Origin: Altererythrobacter sp. BO-6
GTDB lineage: Bacteria; Pseudomonadota; Alphaproteobacteria; Sphingomonadales; Sphingomonadaceae
Length of the DNA stretch: 64,000 nt
Assembly (NCBI RefSeq): GCF_011047315.1
Contig: NZ_CP049259.1
Location: 248,001-312,000 of the forward strand
Direction of reading: 5' to 3'
This document shows, piece after piece, positions 34,415 through 44,095 of the stretch; the first letter of the stretch is position 1, and the number at the start of each line of letters is the position of its first letter. The position numbers and the translations under genes were made by a program. The notes beneath the pieces are model-generated. The model was given only the letters and a program-made list of their open reading frames with translations. It was not told the origin of the DNA and did not search any database.

Positions 34415-35811
34415 TCGAAGCTGTAGGCGAGTTCGAAGTCGCCCCAGCGGCGCCCGTTGATTATCAGCGGAACATAGACATTGCGGACGACTTCATAGCG
34501 CTGGCCGTCACCCTCTTGCCGGTAGACCGCCATCATGTAGGGATCGGTACTCTTCTTGGCGGCCAGATCGCACCCGTCGAGGATGATCCGCCCGTTGCGG
34601 CAATGCTTGGTGTCATGCGCCAGATCGCCGGTCGGCTTGCGCGAACGATCGGTGGTGTGCGTGGGCAGGAAACCGTTCATGTCGTTGCACGAACACATGC
34701 GAATGAAACCGCCCTCAGCCACCATGGCGTCGAAAATGGGGCGCCAGTTCGCATCCGCCCAGTCGCTAAGCCTGGTGCGGTACAATTGCGGCTTGGTGCC
34801 GGGAACTTCGCGATAGTCCGGGTCAAACAGGTCCGCTTCGCGGAGTTTGCCCGAAGAAATCGCATCTTCCGCCACCTTGGCGACACGGCGGGCGACCTCT
34901 TGCGCTCGCTCCACCTGTGCGCTGTCTTCGGGCGAGAGCCCTGCCTTCACGATCCGATCGAACATCTCGCTTGCGGTAAGCTCCAGCTCTTCCATGCGTT
35001 CATGCGCCCTGTGGAGCTTGCCTTCGTTATCGAGCGCTGCCTTGTCGAAGCTGTCCAGCACGTCTTGCACCCGTGCAACATGATCGCTGATCGTGGTGGT
35101 CGAACGAGCAATCTGGTCGTTCTGCTTGTCGACTTCCTCGACCAGTTCACCGACCCCGACAATGGTCCGCTCGATCTGTGCAACGGAGGCTTTCGCTTGC
35201 CCGCTCGCCTTCGAACCGGCTTCGATCCGCTCGATGACCTGTGCGGCCTCTCCGCCAAGGGCATCGATCGTTGCGGTGATCTCTTCGGTCGCCTTGCGCG
35301 TATCGTTGGCAAGGCTCTTCACTTCGCCGGCGACAACCGCAAAAGTCCGTCCCGCATCCCCGGCACGCATGGCTTCGATCGTCGCGTTGAGCGCGAGGAT
35401 ATTGGTGGTTTCCGCGATCTGCTCGATGTCCTTCGAACTGCGCCGTACCTGCTCCATCGCTGCGGCGAAACTGGTGACGTGCTGGCCCAGCGCCTCGACC
35501 AGTTCGAGCAGGGAGTTGATCTGGCCAAGCGAGGAATGGATCAGCGCTGTCCCCTCGCCCAGGCGCTCGATCGCGCGTTCCGACAGGAGTCGCGCCTCGT
35601 CGCTAGCTTCGGCGACCTTGGCCTGATCTGCCTCCAACGCAGAGACCGTGCCGCGCAGCGCGGTGTGCTCTGCCCGCAAGGCTTCGGACGATTTGATCAC
35701 CGCCTCGACAATCCCGGCGACATCGGTGCAACCGACAGTAACATCGCCGCAACTCTCGGGAATCTTGTCGAGCGCGGTGGCATTGGCAGTATCGATGGTG
35801 ATCGGCTTCAT
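34411..35811 (-). CDS. Cytosolic methyl-accepting chemotaxis-type protein
   Basis: A 466-residue chemoreceptor without membrane segments. The signalling hairpin tip is ETTNILALNATIEAMRAGDA with GEVKSLANDTRKAT on the return helix (about residues 130-175). Helical coiled-coil arms run from about 40 to 300. A C-terminal domain of about 130 residues follows (WADANWRPIFDAMVAEGG to the end), with cysteines in RMCSCND, TKHCRN and LDGCDL and a final VPLIINGRRWGDFELAY strand, likely a ligand- or redox-sensing module. No che gene is in the window. It is oriented against its neighbours, between MoxR and the VWA gene. Confidence 0.85.
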   Translation of the reverse strand: MKPITIDTANATALDKIPESCGDVTVGCTDVAGIVEAVIKSSEALRAEHTALRGTVSALEADQAKVAEASDEARLLSERAIERLGEGTALIHSSLGQINSLLELVEALGQHVTSFAAAMEQVRRSSKDIEQIAETTNILALNATIEAMRAGDAGRTFAVVAGEVKSLANDTRKATEEITATIDALGGEAAQVIERIEAGSKASGQAKASVAQIERTIVGVGELVEEVDKQNDQIARSTTTISDHVARVQDVLDSFDKAALDNEGKLHRAHERMEELELTASEMFDRIVKAGLSPEDSAQVERAQEVARRVAKVAEDAISSGKLREADLFDPDYREVPGTKPQLYRTRLSDWADANWRPIFDAMVAEGGFIRMCSCNDMNGFLPTHTTDRSRKPTGDLAHDTKHCRNGRIILDGCDLAAKKSTDPYMMAVYRQEGDGQRYEVVRNVYVPLIINGRRWGDFELAYSFD

Positions 35812-35934
35812 TCGGCGCGGTTCCTGAAATGCACGTGAAACCGAGGTAACCCGACGTGGTTAGCAACCGGTTAAATTCGCTAGGGGAATTGACAAAGGCT
35901 GGCGCGTTGCAAATCGCAACGCTAATAGTGTGTC

Positions 35935-37119
35935 ATGTTCTTCAATTTCGTCGATGAATTGCGCGCCGCGGGCATTCCCGCCAGCTTCAAGGAGCACCTC
36001 ACTCTGCTTGAGGCGCTCGACAAGGACGTGATCGAGCAAACGCCCGAAGCGTTCTATTACCTGTCGCGGGCGACTTTCGTGAAAGACGAGGGACTGATCG
36101 ACCGCTTCGACCAGGTGTTCAACAAGGTCTTCAAAGGCATCCTCAGCGATTACGGCCAGAACCCGGTCGACATCCCGGAAGACTGGCTGAAGGCTGTGGC
36201 TGAGAAATTCCTTTCCGAAGAGGAGATGGAGAAGATCAAGTCCCTGGGTGACTGGGATGAGATCATGGAGACGCTCAAGAAGCGGCTCGAAGAGCAGGAA
36301 AAGCGCCACCAGGGCGGCAACAAGTGGATCGGCACGGGCGGCACATCGCCCTTCGGTAACTCCGGTTACAATCCGGAAGGCGTGCGGATCGGCGGGGAAT
36401 CCAAGCACAAGCGTGCGATCAAGGTGTGGGAAAAGCGCGAATTCAAGAACCTCGACAACACCAAGGAACTGGGAACCCGCAACATCAAGATGGCGCTGCG
36501 CCGCCTGCGTCGCTTCGCGCGCGAAGGTGCAGCGGACGAGCTGGACCTTGATGCAACCATCGAGGGCACCGCCAAGCAAGGCTGGCTCGACATCCACATG
36601 CGGCCGGAGCGGCACAATGCGGTGAAACTGCTGCTGTTCCTCGATGTCGGCGGGTCGATGGATCCCTTCATCAAGCTGTGCGAAGAGCTGTTCAGCGCGG
36701 CCAATGCCGAATTCAAGAACCTTGAGTTCTTCTATTTCCACAACTGCCTTTACGAAGGCGTGTGGAAAGACAACAAGCGTCGATGGCAGGAACGCACCAA
36801 GACCTGGGACGTGCTCCACAAATACGGGCATGACTACAAGGTAATCTTCGTTGGCGATGCGGCGATGAGCCCATACGAAATCACCCATCCTGGCGGCAGT
36901 GTGGAGCATATGAACGAGGAAGCCGGTGCGATCTGGATGCAGCGTGTGGTCAACACTTATCCGGCGACCGTCTGGCTCAACCCGGTGCCCGAGAAGCAAT
37001 GGGGCTATTCACAGAGCACCAAGATGCTCAAGCAGCTGGTGAATGACCGGATGTATCCGCTGACGCTTGACGGTCTGGACGACGCCATGCGCGAACTGAG
37101 CCGGAAGCAGGGGCATTGA
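35935..37119 (+). CDS. VWA domain (CoxE-like) protein
   Basis: A 394-residue protein with a helical N-terminal half and a C-terminal von Willebrand factor A-like domain. The MIDAS motif DxGxS is present as FLDVGGSMD (about residues 236-244). N-terminal sequences such as FVDELRAAGIPASFKEHLTL are typical of the family that works with MoxR ATPases. The MoxR gene is 2.2 kb upstream on the same strand. The pair probably acts as a chaperone or cofactor-insertion complex. Ten bases separate it from the next gene. Confidence 0.87.
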   Translation: MFFNFVDELRAAGIPASFKEHLTLLEALDKDVIEQTPEAFYYLSRATFVKDEGLIDRFDQVFNKVFKGILSDYGQNPVDIPEDWLKAVAEKFLSEEEMEKIKSLGDWDEIMETLKKRLEEQEKRHQGGNKWIGTGGTSPFGNSGYNPEGVRIGGESKHKRAIKVWEKREFKNLDNTKELGTRNIKMALRRLRRFAREGAADELDLDATIEGTAKQGWLDIHMRPERHNAVKLLLFLDVGGSMDPFIKLCEELFSAANAEFKNLEFFYFHNCLYEGVWKDNKRRWQERTKTWDVLHKYGHDYKVIFVGDAAMSPYEITHPGGSVEHMNEEAGAIWMQRVVNTYPATVWLNPVPEKQWGYSQSTKMLKQLVNDRMYPLTLDGLDDAMRELSRKQGH

Positions 37120-37129
37120 TCTCCGCACG

Positions 37130-38626
37130 ATGAAGCGCATCGCAATCCGTTCTTTGCAGGCCTTCGGCGTGCTGGTCTGCGGTGCGAGTGTCATATTCGC
37201 CGCCTTGGTCCTTTGGCCGCAAGCCGCCGCGCCGCTTCCGGCCAAGCACGATATCGTGCTGATCGACGGCGCAAGCATTGTCGACGTCGAAAGCGGCACC
37301 GCGGGCTCACCCACGCGCATATTGGTGCGAGAGGGCGAGATCATCGCAATCGATCCGAATTTGACCGCGCCAGCCAATGCACACAGGATTGATGCCTCTG
37401 GACAATGGGTGATGCCAGGTCTTTGGGACATGCATAGCCACAGCTGGCAAGTTTCGCCGCAATTGCATTTGCCGCTTCAGCTCGCGCATGGCGTAACCAG
37501 TGTCCGTGACATGATGGGATGTCCTGAGGACGAAGATCCGCTGGTCGCTTGCCATGAAGACAAGCGCCGTTGGTCCGATCTTGCCGAGAATGGAACCATG
37601 GCCAGTCCGCGCTTTGTTGCCGATGCTAGCTTTTTTTACGAGGATGCCTCGCTTGGCCCTGGTGCAGTGCGCGAGCGCGTTCGGAGCGATAAGTCGCGCG
37701 GCATAACCCTGCTTAAGGTCTACAACCGGCTATCGGCATCCGCCTATGACGCGCTGGTTGAGTCCGGAGCAGAGCATGATTTGGCGATCGTTGGACATTT
37801 GCCAAAGTCTGTTGCGCTCGACCATGCCGTTTCCAGCAAACAGCGCAGTTTCGAGCATGGGCGGATATTCATCGAAGGCTGCTTCGCAGATGCGGCCCTA
37901 TGGCGCGCCGGGGCGTTCGACGACCTAGCTAGGCCCGTCGTGCTGCATCGCATGCTGGAGCGCCGCGATGCCGCCTATTGCGAAACGCAAATGGCACGAA
38001 TGGCGCAGCAGGAGCTGGCATTCGTTCCGACACTGGTCACGCGTGAGGAGGATGCGCGTGCTGACGAACCGGCATTCATGCAGGATCCGCGCCTGGAGTT
38101 TGCTGACCCCCTATCGCGCTGGGCCTATGGAGACGATGCCGGAAGCACCCTTGAAACATATGCCAGCGCACAGGATCGCACATTGCTGGATCGCGCCTTG
38201 CAGCAAGCCAAGGCCGACACGCTGGCGGCCTATCGCGCGGGCGTCCCGGTTTTCGCAGGGAGCGACACAATCATTGCCGGTCCTCGCCTGCATGACGAAT
38301 TAGCTCTTCTGGCCGATGCCGGTCTGAGCAACGCCGAGGTCCTTCGCGCTGCTACGCTTGATCCGGCGCGCTTTATGGGCCGCGAGGAAAGTTTGGGCTC
38401 AATCGAAGTGGGCAAGCGGGCCGATCTGATACTGCTATCAGCCCACCCGCTGGCCGATATCCGCAATGCCCAAAAAATCGCCGGCGTAATGTTGAACGGG
38501 CATTACTTTGGCGCGACCAAGCTGACAGAATTGAAGCAGTTCGTCATCCGGCAAGCCAACCATCCGGCCAACTGGGCGCGCATGGTGTGGGGTTTCCTGA
38601 CCAGTCCGGTCGGCTCAAGTCTGTAA
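37130..38626 (+). CDS. Amidohydrolase family protein, membrane-anchored or exported
   Basis: A 498-residue metal-dependent hydrolase. An N-terminal hydrophobic helix (about 8-30) serves as signal or anchor. The amidohydrolase metal site is seen: HxH in DMHSHS, Lys in LLKVYNRL, His in GHLPKS and FEHG, and Asp in AGSDT. The C-terminal beta-sandwich (GSIEVGKRADLILLSAHPL) closes the fold. Relatives include prolidases and dipeptidases of the imidazolonepropionase-like group; the substrate is not evident. Confidence 0.85.
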   Translation: MKRIAIRSLQAFGVLVCGASVIFAALVLWPQAAAPLPAKHDIVLIDGASIVDVESGTAGSPTRILVREGEIIAIDPNLTAPANAHRIDASGQWVMPGLWDMHSHSWQVSPQLHLPLQLAHGVTSVRDMMGCPEDEDPLVACHEDKRRWSDLAENGTMASPRFVADASFFYEDASLGPGAVRERVRSDKSRGITLLKVYNRLSASAYDALVESGAEHDLAIVGHLPKSVALDHAVSSKQRSFEHGRIFIEGCFADAALWRAGAFDDLARPVVLHRMLERRDAAYCETQMARMAQQELAFVPTLVTREEDARADEPAFMQDPRLEFADPLSRWAYGDDAGSTLETYASAQDRTLLDRALQQAKADTLAAYRAGVPVFAGSDTIIAGPRLHDELALLADAGLSNAEVLRAATLDPARFMGREESLGSIEVGKRADLILLSAHPLADIRNAQKIAGVMLNGHYFGATKLTELKQFVIRQANHPANWARMVWGFLTSPVGSSL

Positions 38627-38636
38627 CTTTCAGGTC

Positions 38637-39353
38637 CTACCAGGGCAATTCTTCACCAAGCAGATTGAAGAAGCAGCCACTGTGGTCCGGCCCCATGCCT
38701 GCGATCACTTCGCGCTGCCTCCGGACGCTTTCCGCAACATCCCAGATCGCGTTCTCTCCGCCCATATCGGTCTTGGTCCAGCCAGGTGACAGGGCGACAA
38801 CGCTAATGCCCTCTTTGCCAAGGTCGATCGCCAGCCCACGCGTGAGCATGTTGAGCGCTGTCTTGCTGGTGCGGTAGCCGTGTGTGCCGCCCATGGTGTT
38901 GCCGGCGATCGAAGCCAGATCGGAACTCATCATGACTACGAGCTTGCGATGCCCCAGCGCCAGGTTCGGCTGAAGCGCGGCGACCATGCGCATGGGGGCG
39001 TAGAGGTTCACCTCCATCGCCTGGCGCCATTGATCGAAATCGATCGAGCCGAATTGCTGCGAGGCATCGTCTGCCTGCCAGCTGCGCTGCCCCATATAGC
39101 CCGCGTTGTTGATCAGGATATCGATCGGAACGCCTGCTAGCGCGGCTTGCAATTGGTCCACCGAATGATCGGAGGTCACGTCAAGCGAGCTTACCGTTAG
39201 CCGGTCGCCAAAAGTCCCGGAAAGCGCCTTCAGCTCTGTCGCGCGTTCGGGCTGGCGGCAGCAGGCGATGACCTGGTCCCCCGCTGCCAATGCCTGTCGC
39301 GCGTGCTCCAGCCCGATACCCCGATTGGCGCCCGTGATCAGCGTGGTTTGCAT
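38637..39353 (-). CDS. Short-chain dehydrogenase/reductase
   Basis: A 238-residue classical SDR. The cofactor motif is TGANRGIG (residues 7-14), NNAG follows (about 87-90), and the catalytic Ser (SSDLAS) and YxxxK (YRTSK) are present. The CCRQPE after strand 2 has Arg, which suggests NADP(H) preference. Substrate unknown. Convergent with the amidohydrolase gene, 10 bp apart. Confidence 0.9.
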   Translation of the reverse strand: MQTTLITGANRGIGLEHARQALAAGDQVIACCRQPERATELKALSGTFGDRLTVSSLDVTSDHSVDQLQAALAGVPIDILINNAGYMGQRSWQADDASQQFGSIDFDQWRQAMEVNLYAPMRMVAALQPNLALGHRKLVVMMSSDLASIAGNTMGGTHGYRTSKTALNMLTRGLAIDLGKEGISVVALSPGWTKTDMGGENAIWDVAESVRRQREVIAGMGPDHSGCFFNLLGEELPW

Positions 39354-39506
39354 AAGCCTTCCCTACGATGCCGATCGATCAAGCGATAGTGTCCGCACGT
39401 GCATTAGCGAGAAAATGTACTGCTACATCTCCGGGTTGGACCGGGGCTCAGCCGGCTTGTAAAATGCATACTGCAGAGATTTATCAACTGGATCGGGATT
39501 GAAGGA

Positions 39507-39995
39507 ATGCTTCGGAATGCATTGAGCGGTTTTGCGATCGGGCTCACGCTTGTCGCTTTGCCCGCATCGGCGCAGGAGACGAAGGAGGCCAAGGCCGACA
39601 AGGCGACCAGTGCAGTCGCGGAGTCCTGGCTGGGCCAATCGGCGGCGCACCTGCTGGTGCAATGGCCGGTCGATACCGGCTTTACCCAGGCTGAGAACGA
39701 AGCCACGGGCGAAACCTTTTACACCTATCACTTCGGTCGAAACGCCTATTCCTATGACAATCCGATCACGTCCCAGCAGATGGTGGGCATTCATCGGCAA
39801 GGCAATGTCGATACGCCAATCTACCAGAATACGGTGGTCGGTTACGAAAAGATCGACGTCCCCTACCAGCACCACTGCACGATCACCTTCGCCGCGAACG
39901 AGGACGGAATCATCCATCGTTACGCTTACAACGGCGTCGCTTGCCGCCCGCATGTAAAGAGTTGGGGCCGCCCCAAGGCCCGTAAATCGAAGTAA
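39507..39995 (+). CDS. Secreted protein of unknown function
   Basis: A 162-residue protein with a signal peptide ending ALPASAQ (about residue 22). The mature part has two cysteines (HHCTITF, GVACRPH), probably a disulfide, and a basic C terminus (KARKSK). It contains YHFGRNAYSYDNPIT and a beta-rich pattern. No family recognised. AAGGA lies directly before the ATG. The following gene (24 bp) is also an exported small protein on the same strand, so they may be an operon. Confidence 0.65.
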   Translation: MLRNALSGFAIGLTLVALPASAQETKEAKADKATSAVAESWLGQSAAHLLVQWPVDTGFTQAENEATGETFYTYHFGRNAYSYDNPITSQQMVGIHRQGNVDTPIYQNTVVGYEKIDVPYQHHCTITFAANEDGIIHRYAYNGVACRPHVKSWGRPKARKSK

Positions 39996-40018
39996 CCCCC
40001 TCTCCGGAGCCCGATATA

Positions 40019-40486
40019 ATGTTCAAATTCAAGCCCCTGCTCGTCGCGCTTGCAGCAGCGCATTTGCTTGCTGCCGCCCCAGCCGTCGCCAAAGAACGCA
40101 CCGGTGTAGTGACCGCTATGGAACCGATCGAGAACCGCGGCGCGGACGAGACTGAAGGCACCAAGAAGAAGCGCAGCATGGGCCTTGCCGCGGGTAACAT
40201 CGCCGGGATCGTGGGCGGGGTGAAGGTCGGTGGCAAAGTTGGCATGGCAGCCATGGCTGCCGGCGGGCGTATCGGGCGCGAGGTCGCACTGGTTGGCGAT
40301 GATCCGGAATCGACCCAGTACATGGTCACCGTGAAGCTTGACGACGGAAAAACGCTCAACTTGGCGCGCTACCGGGTCAATCTCGAAGGTGTAGAGGTCG
40401 GCACCCGCGTGCTCGTACGCGGTAAAGGCAGCGAAGCGAGCATCGAGCCGCTTGGCGAAGAAGGCAAGACGGCGCCGACGGAATAA
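40019..40486 (+). CDS. Exported small protein with Gly-rich segment
   Basis: A 155-residue protein with a signal peptide (MFKFKPLLVALAAAHLL to APAVAK, about residue 25). A Gly-rich hydrophobic stretch follows (GLAAGNIAGIVGGVKVGGKVG, about 55-85, broken here as in glycine-zipper outer membrane proteins), then a small beta domain (TVKLDDGKTLNLARYRVNLE). This layout resembles the SlyB/glycine-zipper lipoproteins, but no lipobox is present. Function unknown. Confidence 0.65.
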   Translation: MFKFKPLLVALAAAHLLAAAPAVAKERTGVVTAMEPIENRGADETEGTKKKRSMGLAAGNIAGIVGGVKVGGKVGMAAMAAGGRIGREVALVGDDPESTQYMVTVKLDDGKTLNLARYRVNLEGVEVGTRVLVRGKGSEASIEPLGEEGKTAPTE

Positions 40487-40507
40487 GCCGTCGGCTGCTG
40501 CGCAGCC

Positions 40508-41710
40508 CTAGTAGAGCAGCAAGTCCCGAACCTCGGCGATCCAGGCCGCTTCGTCGGCTGACGTGAGCGCGTCGAGGTCGTCAGGCCGGGTAGCCGGATC
40601 ATCGACCCACTCGCGCAGTGCAGGGCCGCCGTTGATCACATCGATCGCGAGCCGCTCCAGCTCGTACTCATAGGGAAAATCCCGCCACAGATCGTAATCC
40701 GGATAGAGCCGCCGGATCGCCTTGAACGCCAGCGCCTGCAGCCGCCAGGGGCGGAATGCCTCATGCGTATAGAACGCGCCTTCTGCGTGGATCATCAGTG
40801 CGTTGCATAGCTTTCCTGCATGCTTGTGAAAGGTCGGTTCGAACCAGCATTCGCGGATGGCGCAGCCTGCCAGCCAATCGGGCGCTAACCGATGCATTTC
40901 AGCAAGTACCGCTTTCGCATCCACATCGGGCGCGCCGAACAGCACCTCGAGCGGGCGAGTAGTGCCCCGGCCCTCGCTGAGCGTCGTGCCTTCGAGCATG
41001 ACGGTGCCGGCATAGGCCCGCGCCATATTCACATTGGCCGCATTGGGCGACGGATTGATCCAGATCCGCGACGTGGGCCAGCCGCTCCCTTCCCCATCCG
41101 GTTCCCACCCCTGCATCTCGATCACACGATAGTCGACGTCGATCCCGAAGTGGCGAATGAACCAGTGGCCCATTTCGCCCATGGTCAGGCCGTGGCGCAT
41201 CGGCATCGGCGCAGCTCCCACGAAACTCTCCTGCCCGGGCACCAGCAAGGTTCCCTCAACCGGTCGCCCCGCGGGGTTGGGCCGATCGAGCACCCACACG
41301 CTTTTTCCCGATTTCGCCGCCTCTTCCAGCAGGTAGAGCAGCGTGGTGACAAAGGTGTAGATGCGGCAGCCGAGGTCTTGCAGGTCGAACAGGAACACAT
41401 CCGCGCTGGACATCATCTGCCCAGTCGGGCGGCGTACCTCGCCATAAAGCGAGAAGATCGGGATGCCATAATGCGGATCGGTTTCGTCCGCGGTCTCGAC
41501 CATATTGTCCTGCTTGTCGCCCTTGAGCCCGTGCTGCGGGCCGAATGCGCTGGTAACATTCACACCCGCCGCGATCAGCGCATCAAGGCTATGCGTAAGG
41601 TTGGCGGTGACAGAGGCAGGATGCGCGACCAGCGCCACACGCCTTCCGTCAAGCGCGCGCAGCAGTAGAGGGTCGCCAAGAAGGCGGTCGATCCCGAATT
41701 GCACGCTCAT
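40508..41710 (-). CDS. DUF1343 protein (NamZ-type exo-N-acetylmuramidase family)
   Basis: About 400 residues starting [11 protein letters not shown]. Family marks: AFGPQHGLKGD, PIFSLYGEVRRPT, FDLQDLGCRIYTF, VLDRPNPAGRPVEGTL and EGRGTTRPLEVLFGAP. Characterised members (NamZ) release MurNAc from the non-reducing ends of peptidoglycan chains. Unlike those, no signal peptide is seen, so it may act on recycled muropeptides in the cytosol; this is inference. Its ATG overlaps the stop of the DOMON-like gene (ATGA), so the two are coupled. Confidence 0.85.
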   Translation of the reverse strand: MSVQFGIDRLLGDPLLLRALDGRRVALVAHPASVTANLTHSLDALIAAGVNVTSAFGPQHGLKGDKQDNMVETADETDPHYGIPIFSLYGEVRRPTGQMMSSADVFLFDLQDLGCRIYTFVTTLLYLLEEAAKSGKSVWVLDRPNPAGRPVEGTLLVPGQESFVGAAPMPMRHGLTMGEMGHWFIRHFGIDVDYRVIEMQGWEPDGEGSGWPTSRIWINPSPNAANVNMARAYAGTVMLEGTTLSEGRGTTRPLEVLFGAPDVDAKAVLAEMHRLAPDWLAGCAIRECWFEPTFHKHAGKLCNALMIHAEGAFYTHEAFRPWRLQALAFKAIRRLYPDYDLWRDFPYEYELERLAIDVINGGPALREWVDDPATRPDDLDALTSADEAAWIAEVRDLLLY

Positions 41711-42228
41711 GCGCCCCGCTCCACCCGCAACTTGCGGCAAACCTCGCTATGAAACTCCGGCTTCCCGTGGGGGAATGCGAGCGCCCAGAACTGAATGTTG
41801 CCCTCAAGATCCTCGACAATGCCGTTGAGCGCCACCTGCGCCGGATCGCGCAGCACAGCCATGATGTCGGCCCGCAGGACCAGCTCGTCTGCTGAGTGCA
41901 CCGAGGCTACGGCAATGGCTTCGACCGGTGCATCGCGCGAGTTAAGGCGGAAGTGGTCGAAATCGTAACACGCCCATTTCGACGAGGGTGAGAGGTTGAA
42001 TTCCCGGTACCAGGTCCCGCCATCAGGCTGCCAGAAGATCTCGAAACAGGTCGTCTGCCACAGGAAATCGCGCCGCTCCGGAATGGCAGTATCCGGCACC
42101 TTTATGGCTGAAATATCGCCATGCAGGCGGAACTCGGCCTGGCATCCATTGGGCGTGGCGCGCAGGCTGGCGGTGACCGAAGTGATCGGGCCGGGTCGGC
42201 AATCGGGATGGAGAATAAGCGAATGCAT
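41707..42228 (-). CDS. DOMON-like domain protein
   Basis: A 173-residue soluble beta-sandwich protein of the DOMON-like group found next to DUF1343 genes in sphingomonads. [20 protein letters not shown] and [20 protein letters not shown] are characteristic. DOMON domains bind haem or sugars; here a sugar or glycan role beside a muramidase-like gene is plausible but unproven. It is first in a two-gene unit with the DUF1343 gene and divergent from tyrS (81 bp). Confidence 0.8.
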   Translation of the reverse strand: MHSLILHPDCRPGPITSVTASLRATPNGCQAEFRLHGDISAIKVPDTAIPERRDFLWQTTCFEIFWQPDGGTWYREFNLSPSSKWACYDFDHFRLNSRDAPVEAIAVASVHSADELVLRADIMAVLRDPAQVALNGIVEDLEGNIQFWALAFPHGKPEFHSEVCRKLRVERGA

Positions 42229-42309
42229 CGCAGCCAGCCCTATGGCTGTGCGGTCCGCGCTGCAAGAGGCTTACGCTCGCGCAAAAGCGCTGCTAGTGGC
42301 GAGCGCGAA

Positions 42310-43539
42310 ATGAGCACTTACGAATCCGATCTCCTGCGCCTGCTCGAAGAGCGCGGCTATATTCACCAGGTCACCGATGCTGCGGGGCTGGACAAGCTCG
42401 CGATGAGCCAGGTTGTCCCCGGATACATCGGTTTTGACGCCACCGCGCCTTCGCTGCATGTCGGCAGCCTCGTGCAAATCATGATGCTGCGCCGCCTGCA
42501 GCAGGCCGGGCACAAGCCGATCGTCGTTATGGGCGGCGGCACCACCAAGGTAGGGGATCCGTCGGGCAAGGACGAAAGCCGCAAGCTCCTGACCCAGGAA
42601 ACCATCCAGGCGAATATTGCTTCGATCCGTACCGTGTTCGAGCGCCTTCTCGCGTTCGGGGACGGGCCGACCGACGCGATCATGGTCGACAATGACGAAT
42701 GGCTTAGCACGCTCGGTTACATCGATTTGCTGCGCGACGTGGGCCCGCACTTCTCGATCAACCGCATGCTGACCTTCGATTCGGTGAAGCTGCGGCTTGA
42801 GCGTGAACAGCCGCTTACCTTCCTCGAATTCAATTACATGATCCTGCAGGCATACGATTTTCTTGAGCTGGCACGCAGATATGACTGCCGGTTGCAGATG
42901 GGCGGCAGCGATCAATGGGGCAATATCGTCAACGGCATGGAGCTTTCGCGCCGTATGGAAGGGCGCGAGCTGTTCGGGCTCACCACGCCGCTGTTGACGA
43001 CCGCCGATGGCGCCAAGATGGGCAAGACGGCTGCAGGTGCTGTATGGCTCAACGAGGCCCAGCTGCCGAGCTATGACTTCTGGCAATACTGGCGCAACAC
43101 CGATGACCGCGATGTGGGAAAGTTCCTGCGCCTGTTCACCGATCTTCCGCTGGACGAGATTTCCCGGCTCGAAGCGCTTGAAGGCGCTGAAATCAACCAG
43201 GCCAAGATCGTGCTCGCCAACGAAGTCACGAAGCTGGTCCGCGGCGAGGAAGCTGCCGTTGCAGCCGAGGCGACTGCACAAGCAACCTTCGCCGGTGGTG
43301 GTGCAGGCGAAGACCTGCCCTCGCTCTCGGTCGGCGCCGAAGGCATGCGCATCGGAGCTGTCCTGACCGAACTGGGCTTCACCGCATCCAATGGCGAAGC
43401 CAAGCGGAAGATCGCCGAGGGTGCGGTCAAGCTCGATGACGAGGTGATCGACGATGCAGGATTCCTCATCGAAGCCGGCGAAGGCGAACAGCGCAAGCTG
43501 AGCCTGGGCAAAAAGAAGCACGCGATCGTTACGCGTTAA
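42310..43539 (+). CDS. tyrS: Tyrosyl-tRNA synthetase
   Basis: A 409-residue class I synthetase (TyrRS type 1). The HIGH-like site is APSLHVGSL (about residues 47-55), the tyrosine pocket region [10 protein letters not shown] is present, and the KMSKS loop is [12 protein letters not shown]-terminal S4 RNA-binding domain starts about residue 345 ([20 protein letters not shown]). The frame is open upstream, but ATG 42310 matches the family start. Confidence 0.95.
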   Translation: MSTYESDLLRLLEERGYIHQVTDAAGLDKLAMSQVVPGYIGFDATAPSLHVGSLVQIMMLRRLQQAGHKPIVVMGGGTTKVGDPSGKDESRKLLTQETIQANIASIRTVFERLLAFGDGPTDAIMVDNDEWLSTLGYIDLLRDVGPHFSINRMLTFDSVKLRLEREQPLTFLEFNYMILQAYDFLELARRYDCRLQMGGSDQWGNIVNGMELSRRMEGRELFGLTTPLLTTADGAKMGKTAAGAVWLNEAQLPSYDFWQYWRNTDDRDVGKFLRLFTDLPLDEISRLEALEGAEINQAKIVLANEVTKLVRGEEAAVAAEATAQATFAGGGAGEDLPSLSVGAEGMRIGAVLTELGFTASNGEAKRKIAEGAVKLDDEVIDDAGFLIEAGEGEQRKLSLGKKKHAIVTR

Positions 43540-43684
43540 CCGCTCCAAGCTCCTGAAATTCCGATCAAGGTGCGGCAAGTTTACCTGTAATCGGCTGAAT
43601 TGCGCCATTTTTGGCCAGTTCATCTTTACCAAATATCAGCCTTTCGCCGTCATTACCGGTCACAAGAGCGTTTTGTGGAGGTTT

Positions 43685-44029
43685 ATGACCGTGAGTGCTG
43701 GAGCAAATCTGAGCGTCACCGATCTGCGCCGTGCGGCGCGCCATCCGGTTGATTTTCCGGTCATCGCCGAGCACCGCCGCCTGGGCGACCTCAAGCTCCA
43801 TGTCGCGAATCTTTCAGCACACGGCTTCATGGTCGACAATGGCGAGGGCCTGCAGCGCGGCGATCGCGTGATCATCCGCCTGCCCGTGGTTGGCCGGATC
43901 GAAGCCTATGTGATCTGGTGCCGCGAAGAACGCGCCGGCTTCCAGTTCGAGCGAATCATCCGCCTGGATGACTTCATGGCGATCATCGACGAGCTGCAGC
44001 CCAATCCGCGCCTGCGTCGCCTTCGCTGA
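43685..44029 (+). CDS. PilZ domain protein
   Basis: A 114-residue single PilZ domain. RRAARHPVDFPV (about residues 15-26) provides the arginines, and NLSAHGFMVDN (about 43-53) is the second c-di-GMP element with N-x-S-x-x-G. The start is fixed by GTGGAGG 4 bp before the ATG. It stands alone between tyrS and an MFS transporter; output unknown. Confidence 0.88.
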   Translation: MTVSAGANLSVTDLRRAARHPVDFPVIAEHRRLGDLKLHVANLSAHGFMVDNGEGLQRGDRVIIRLPVVGRIEAYVIWCREERAGFQFERIIRLDDFMAIIDELQPNPRLRRLR

Positions 44030-44095
44030 GCAACCCCAACTTCGAACAACTATAGTTTTTGACGCCTTGGCAGCGGCACTGCGCCCTGCCATTGC

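Noticed and set aside
35860..36999. 379-codon open frame on the - strand
   Set aside because: Antisense to the VWA gene; low-complexity composition.
40840..40856. tRNA T-loop-like GGTTCGAACC
   Set aside because: It lies inside the DUF1343 coding sequence with no cloverleaf around it.
42271..43632. 453-codon open frame on the - strand
   Set aside because: Antisense shadow of tyrS, which is certain.
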